From the NCBI GenBank assembly GCA_963774195.1, contig CAVZDY010000002.1:814306-878305 (forward strand): a stretch of 64,000 bases of DNA, given 5' to 3'. The position numbers and the translations under genes are program-made. This stretch comes from Roseiarcus sp963774195 (GTDB taxonomy: Bacteria > Pseudomonadota > Alphaproteobacteria > Rhizobiales > Beijerinckiaceae). Below the pieces are notes generated by a model that did no database searches, was not told the DNA's origin, and was given only the letters and a program-made list of their open reading frames with translations. Of this stretch, positions 60,916-64,000 are shown in pieces; position 1 is the stretch's first letter, and the number at the start of each line of letters is the position of its first letter.

Positions 60916-61528
60916 CGCGGCCGCGTCCGTGTGAATGTTGATCGAAGCGGGACCCCGATTGTTCTCGCCGCAAAGGGCTAGAAATACTAGAGAATCCATC
61001 GTCCAGGCGGGGTCCCAATCGGCGCCGTTCGGGGCCCTGCCTAAGACAGAAATTAGGCGAGATATCAAAAGGCTGAGTGCAACATGGCGGGGTCCGACAT
61101 TCCGGCGCCGAGTGACAGGCGCACTTGGCGAGGAGTTTTGTTGCGGCGCCACTGCGGCGCGCTGGGCTGTGATGCCTGTGTCACCGCATGGAGCAGACGA
61201 TCTGCTGGCTTGTGCCCGCTCGTTGCAGGCACACGCCGACATAAGCGGGAGGTCAAAAATGACGACGGGCGCCGGATCTGTGCATTCCGCCGAGCGACGC
61301 AACGTTCGCGTCGATAACGACACACACACGAGCGCGTTTGTCCGTGGCGCGTTCGTCGTGCTTCGCTACCCACCGGTCCGGACGTTGGCACGCTAGCGCC
61401 ACGCACCACCGGTCGAGGGATGATCTCGATTTTTCGGGGGTCAGCGCAGATCAGGAGATCAGGAATACTTCTGATCAGCGCTCCGCGTTCTACTGCCCGA
61501 GCAAAAGCGCTGCGTTTTCCGGCTTGGG
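60916..61528. other. Stretch without a recognisable gene
   Basis: Between the IS6 fragment and the ketopantoate-reductase fragment both strands have frames of 70-170 codons, but none resembles a family, has a ribosome site or shows consistent third-position bias. It is best read as degraded sequence. Confidence 0.5.
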
Positions 61529-61823
61529 GTCCAGCTTGCCTCCCCTCTATCTGTAAGGCGACGTCGACGATCCTCCGATTTATCGGCGCCGATCCTCCGG
61601 TCATCTGCAAGATTTCGGTGACGCGGCCGTTGACATCATACACTTCGGCCCGTCGGCCCTTCCGCCAATCCTGTAGCGATGTCACAAGGGTAGTGGCCGT
61701 GGAGAACGTGCTGAGCACCTCATCGAAGATGCGATCGACATAGCGGTCCGGATCGTTGGTCGTGACGGGCGGTAATCCGATAATCGGCATGATCGTTGCT
61801 CCGTCTGCGAGCGCAGCTCGCAT
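61529..61823 (-). pseudogene. Ketopantoate reductase (PanE/ApbA)-like C-terminal fragment
   Basis: The frame entering from the IS66 end reads MPIIGLPPVTTNDPDRYVDR, then TTLVTSLQDWRKGRRAEVYD and VNGRVTEILQ with PINRRIVDVALQIE. This matches the C-terminal domain of the ketopantoate reductase family, where S-x-LQD-x-x-x-GR-x-EV/I-x-x-(I/V)NG and P-x-NR are conserved. The N-terminal NADPH-binding half is not in the window and should lie beyond the right end of the IS66 element. The fragment has no start of its own other than an internal ATG. Confidence 0.65.
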
Positions 61824-61847
61824 GTAACCATCCGGTCGAGGCCGCAG

Positions 61848-63504
61848 TCACGCAGCTTCTTTGCAGAGAAGCCCCGGCCGCCATTTCCAAGGGAGCAACT
61901 CGGCGAGTTGCGTTTGCGGCGTGTCGGCGATCCTGGCGAGGGCGTCGGCGAGCCACGCTTGGGGATCGACGTCGTTGAGCTTCGCGGTCTGGATGAGCGT
62001 GTACATCAGCGCGGCCCGCTCGGCGCCGCGGTCCGAGCCAGCGAACAACCATGCCTTCCTGCCGAGCGCGAGGCCGCGCAGCGCTCGCTCGGCGGCGTTG
62101 TTGGTGAGGCAGATGCGGCCGTCATCGAGGAAGCTCGTGAACGCGGGCCAGCGCGTGAGCGTGTAGTCGATCGCCTTGGCGACATCGGCGTGGCGCGAGA
62201 GTTTGGTGCGCTCGGCGCGCATCCACATTTCGAGCCCCGTCACGAGATCGCGGCTTCGCTCTCGCCGCGCGCGCAATCGCCGTTCGGCCGGGAGGCCGTT
62301 GACGTCGCGCTCGATGTCGAAGATCGCGTCGATCCGTCGGACCGCCTCCAAGGCGATCGGCGAGATTGGCGTCGCCTTCTTGCCTCGCCGCGCGTTGGCG
62401 GCGATGTCGGCCAATTCGAAGAACTTGCGCCGCGAATGGCTCCAGCACAGCGCCTCGACGATCGGGCCAGGCTTGCGGTCGGGAAGATAGAGGCGATTGT
62501 AGCCGTCGAACGCGTCGGCCTGGAGAATGCCGCCATAGCTCGCCAAGTGTCGCTCAGGATGCTGCCGCGTTCGATCGCGCGAGGCATAGAACAGCGCGGC
62601 TGGCGGATCCCGACCGCCAAACGGCTGATCGTCGCGGACATAAACCCAGACCCGGCCCGTCGCCGTCTGGCCCTTGGCGAGGATCGGAACCGTCGTGTCG
62701 TCGCCATGGAGCCGCTCGGCCCTGAGAACATGGGCTTCGATCAGGCCGTGCAGCGGACGCAGCGCCGCGGCGCAGGCGCCGACCTGGTCGGCCAAGGTCG
62801 AGAGACGCAAGTCGACGCCTTCGCGGGCGTAGCGCTCGCTCTGGCGGTTCAGCGGCTGATGCTGGCCGAACTTCTCGAACAGGATCATCGCCAAGAGGTT
62901 CGGCCCCGCGAAGCCGCGCGGCGTCACATGGAAGGGCGCCGGCGGCTGCGAGATCGCTTCGCACTGCCGGCACGAGAAGCGTTCGCGGACCGTCTGGATC
63001 ACCTTCCACTGGCGCGGGACGACTTCGAGCGTCTCCGTGACATCCTCGCCGAGCTTCGACAGTCTCAATGAGCCGCAGCACGGACAGCTCTGCGGCGCCG
63101 CGACGACGACGCGTTCACGCGGCAGATGCGCGGGGAAGGGCTGGCGCGTCGGCCGCTTCCGCTCGAAGGTTTTGACCACGCTCGACGGCGCCGATCGTTC
63201 CGCCGCCAGTTCGTCCTCGCTCGCGTCCGCCTCGGCGTCCGCCAATTGCATTTCCAATTGATCGAGCAGCCGCTCCTTGCGTTCCGAGCGCGCGCCGTAG
63301 AGCGTGCGACGCAGCTTCTCGATCTCCAGCCTCAGCCGGGCGATCAGCGCGTCGGCGTTCGACGCGATCGCTTGGCTATGATTGCGGTCCGCCTCGGCCT
63401 GCGCAGCGCGCGCTTCGCTCTCCAACCGCGCGGCCCGCTCAGCGCGGGATCATCGCGTGCGCGGCGGCGAGATTGGAGGGCAGATTGTCCGGCGTGTTCG
63501 TCAC
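61848..63504 (-). pseudogene. tnpC: IS66 transposase TnpC, frameshift near the N terminus
   Basis: The GTG at 63504 starts TNTPDNLPSNLAAAHAMI, the usual TnpC start, but this frame ends after 21 codons. The continuation RAERAARLESEARAAQAEAD is one base off because of an extra C in GATCCCGC at about 63446-63450. From there the frame is intact to 61848: leucine-zipper-like LRLEIEKLRRTLYGARSERK, zinc-finger CPCCGSLRLSKLGEDV, and the DDE core with LHGDDTTVPILAKG, LQADAFDGYNRLY and NNAAERALRGLALGRKAW. The repaired protein has 551 residues, normal for IS66. Confidence 0.88.
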
Positions 63505-63547
63505 ATGCGAAGTAAATCACAAAAGCGCGCGGTGACAAGCAAAATCG

Positions 63548-63894
63548 TCAGCCGACCGCGGTCGGACGCCAGGTTTTCTGCGGCATTCGCCAATCGATGC
63601 CCGATAGGAGATAGCCGAGTTGCGCGGTCGAGATCGTCACCGTTCCGTCCGCCATCGACGGCCAAGAAACCGCCCTCGCTCGAGCCGCTTCGAGAACAGA
63701 CACATTCCTTGGCCATCGTGCCAAAGGCACTTGATGAGGTCGCCGCGGCGTCCGCGAAAGACGAACAAGTGGCCGGAATGCGGATCGCGCTTCAACGTTT
63801 CCTGGACGATCAGCGCCAGACCGTCGAACCCCTTGCGCATGTCGGTGTGGCCGGTCGCCAGCCATACACGAACGCCAGCCGGGATCGGGATCAT
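63548..63894 (-). pseudogene. tnpB: IS66 accessory protein TnpB, frameshifted
   Basis: From the ATG at 63894 the frame reads IPIPAGVRVWLATGHTDMRK, GFDGLALIVQETLKRDP and DLIKCLWHDGQGMCLFSKRL, then fails after RGRF. The end, SMADGTVTISTAQLGYLLSG with IDWRMPQKTW, lies in another frame to 63548. One base is missing at 63664-63668 (CTTGG for CTNTGG on the minus strand). Restored length is 115 residues, standard for TnpB (Orf2). TnpB is needed for transposition of these elements, but its biochemical role is not settled. Confidence 0.88.
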
Positions 63895-63896
63895 CT

Positions 63897-64000
63897 CTAG
63901 GCGAGCCCTGCTCGTCCGGGCCGCGACAGCGCCTTGACGACGCGCGCCAGCGCGCCGGCGTCGACATCAGCGCCGACGAAAATCCGTTCGCCGCCGACAA
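63897..64000 (-). CDS. tnpA: IS66 protein TnpA, C-terminal part (runs off window)
   Basis: The visible end of the frame reads GGERIFVGADVDAGALARVV followed by KALSRPGRAGLA and a TAG at 63897-63899. This is the usual end of the IS66 Orf1 (TnpA) protein, whose N-terminal helix-turn-helix lies outside the window. The stop is two bases before the tnpB ATG, as is normal for the family. Confidence 0.75.
   Translation of the reverse strand, partial: VGGERIFVGADVDAGALARVVKALSRPGRAGLA

Larger units (their letters stand above)
61824..64000 (-). mobile_element. IS66-family insertion sequence (right end outside window)
   Basis: The element starts at 61824 with GTAACCATCCGG; GTAA ends are usual for IS66. 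It contains tnpC, tnpB and the end of tnpA in the normal order on the minus strand. IS66 elements make 8-bp target copies, so GCTCGCAT at 61816-61823 is the predicted duplication and should recur beyond the right edge. Both tnpB and tnpC carry one-base frame changes, so the copy may be inactive. Confidence 0.85.

Noticed and set aside
60935..61396. 153-codon plus-strand frame after the IS6 fragment
   Set aside because: No ribosome site, no family resemblance and irregular composition. It is treated as degraded DNA.

Overview
The window is GC-rich DNA from an alphaproteobacterium. The family assignments, the codon use and the many branched-chain-type ABC transporters with SDR, flavoprotein and TIM-barrel enzymes suggest a soil- or plant-associated member of the Hyphomicrobiales (Rhizobiales); genus cannot be told. 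No tRNA, rRNA, CRISPR array or phage module was seen. Almost everything is a catabolic gene set built as transporter plus enzymes plus local regulator, separated by remnants of insertion sequences, so it reads as an accessory catabolic region.

Region 1 (1-8.1 kb, minus strand) is a tightly coupled operon that fits D-apiose/D-apionate use: an ApnO-like oxidoisomerase, a ribose-type ABC transporter (binding protein, DUF2291 lipoprotein, double ATPase, permease), an ApsD-like apiose dehydrogenase and an ApnL-like lactonase that runs off the left edge. Region 2 (8.5-15.2 kb, minus strand) holds a 5-oxoprolinase (PxpC and a PxpA-PxpB fusion), a DAO-type FAD oxidase, an aldehyde dehydrogenase and a two-subunit ThDP 2-oxoacid decarboxylase. 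A divergent LysR gene (15.2 kb) and a LIV-type transporter (16.6-21.2 kb, livM frameshifted) follow, then an IclR gene. Oxidase, decarboxylase and dehydrogenase would make a logical chain from amino acid to oxoacid to aldehyde to acid.

Region 3 (22-28 kb) has an orphan, N-terminally short 2-oxoglutarate-dehydrogenase-E1-like gene, an aldo/keto reductase and a gene graveyard: two IS6-type transposase remnants, an RND pump remnant and an exact 83-bp tandem duplication. Region 4 (28-34.3 kb) is an SDR gene facing an operon for a polar-amino-acid-type ABC transporter with a GMC oxidoreductase and an EthD-like protein. A TetR gene lies divergent to it and leads an epimerase, TIM-barrel and SDR operon (34.6-37.9 kb).

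Region 5 (38-60.6 kb) is the most interesting part. It holds three KstD/fumarate-reductase-like flavoproteins, two NIPSNAP proteins, two TIM-barrel isomerase-like proteins, SDRs, a shikimate-dehydrogenase-like protein, an acyl-CoA dehydrogenase, a fused CoA-transferase, two LIV-type binding proteins and a transporter in which LivM, LivG and LivF are one 838-residue protein. The set looks like a route that dehydrogenates (aromatises) an alicyclic or hydroaromatic acid, but the substrate is not proven. Two near-perfect IclR operators sit in front of the main operon. The left half (40-47.3 kb) carries many single-base frameshifts, whereas the right half (47.5-60.6 kb) carries none.

Region 6 (60.6-64 kb) contains another IS6 remnant and an IS66-family element whose left end cuts a ketopantoate-reductase-like gene. 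The element runs off the right edge.
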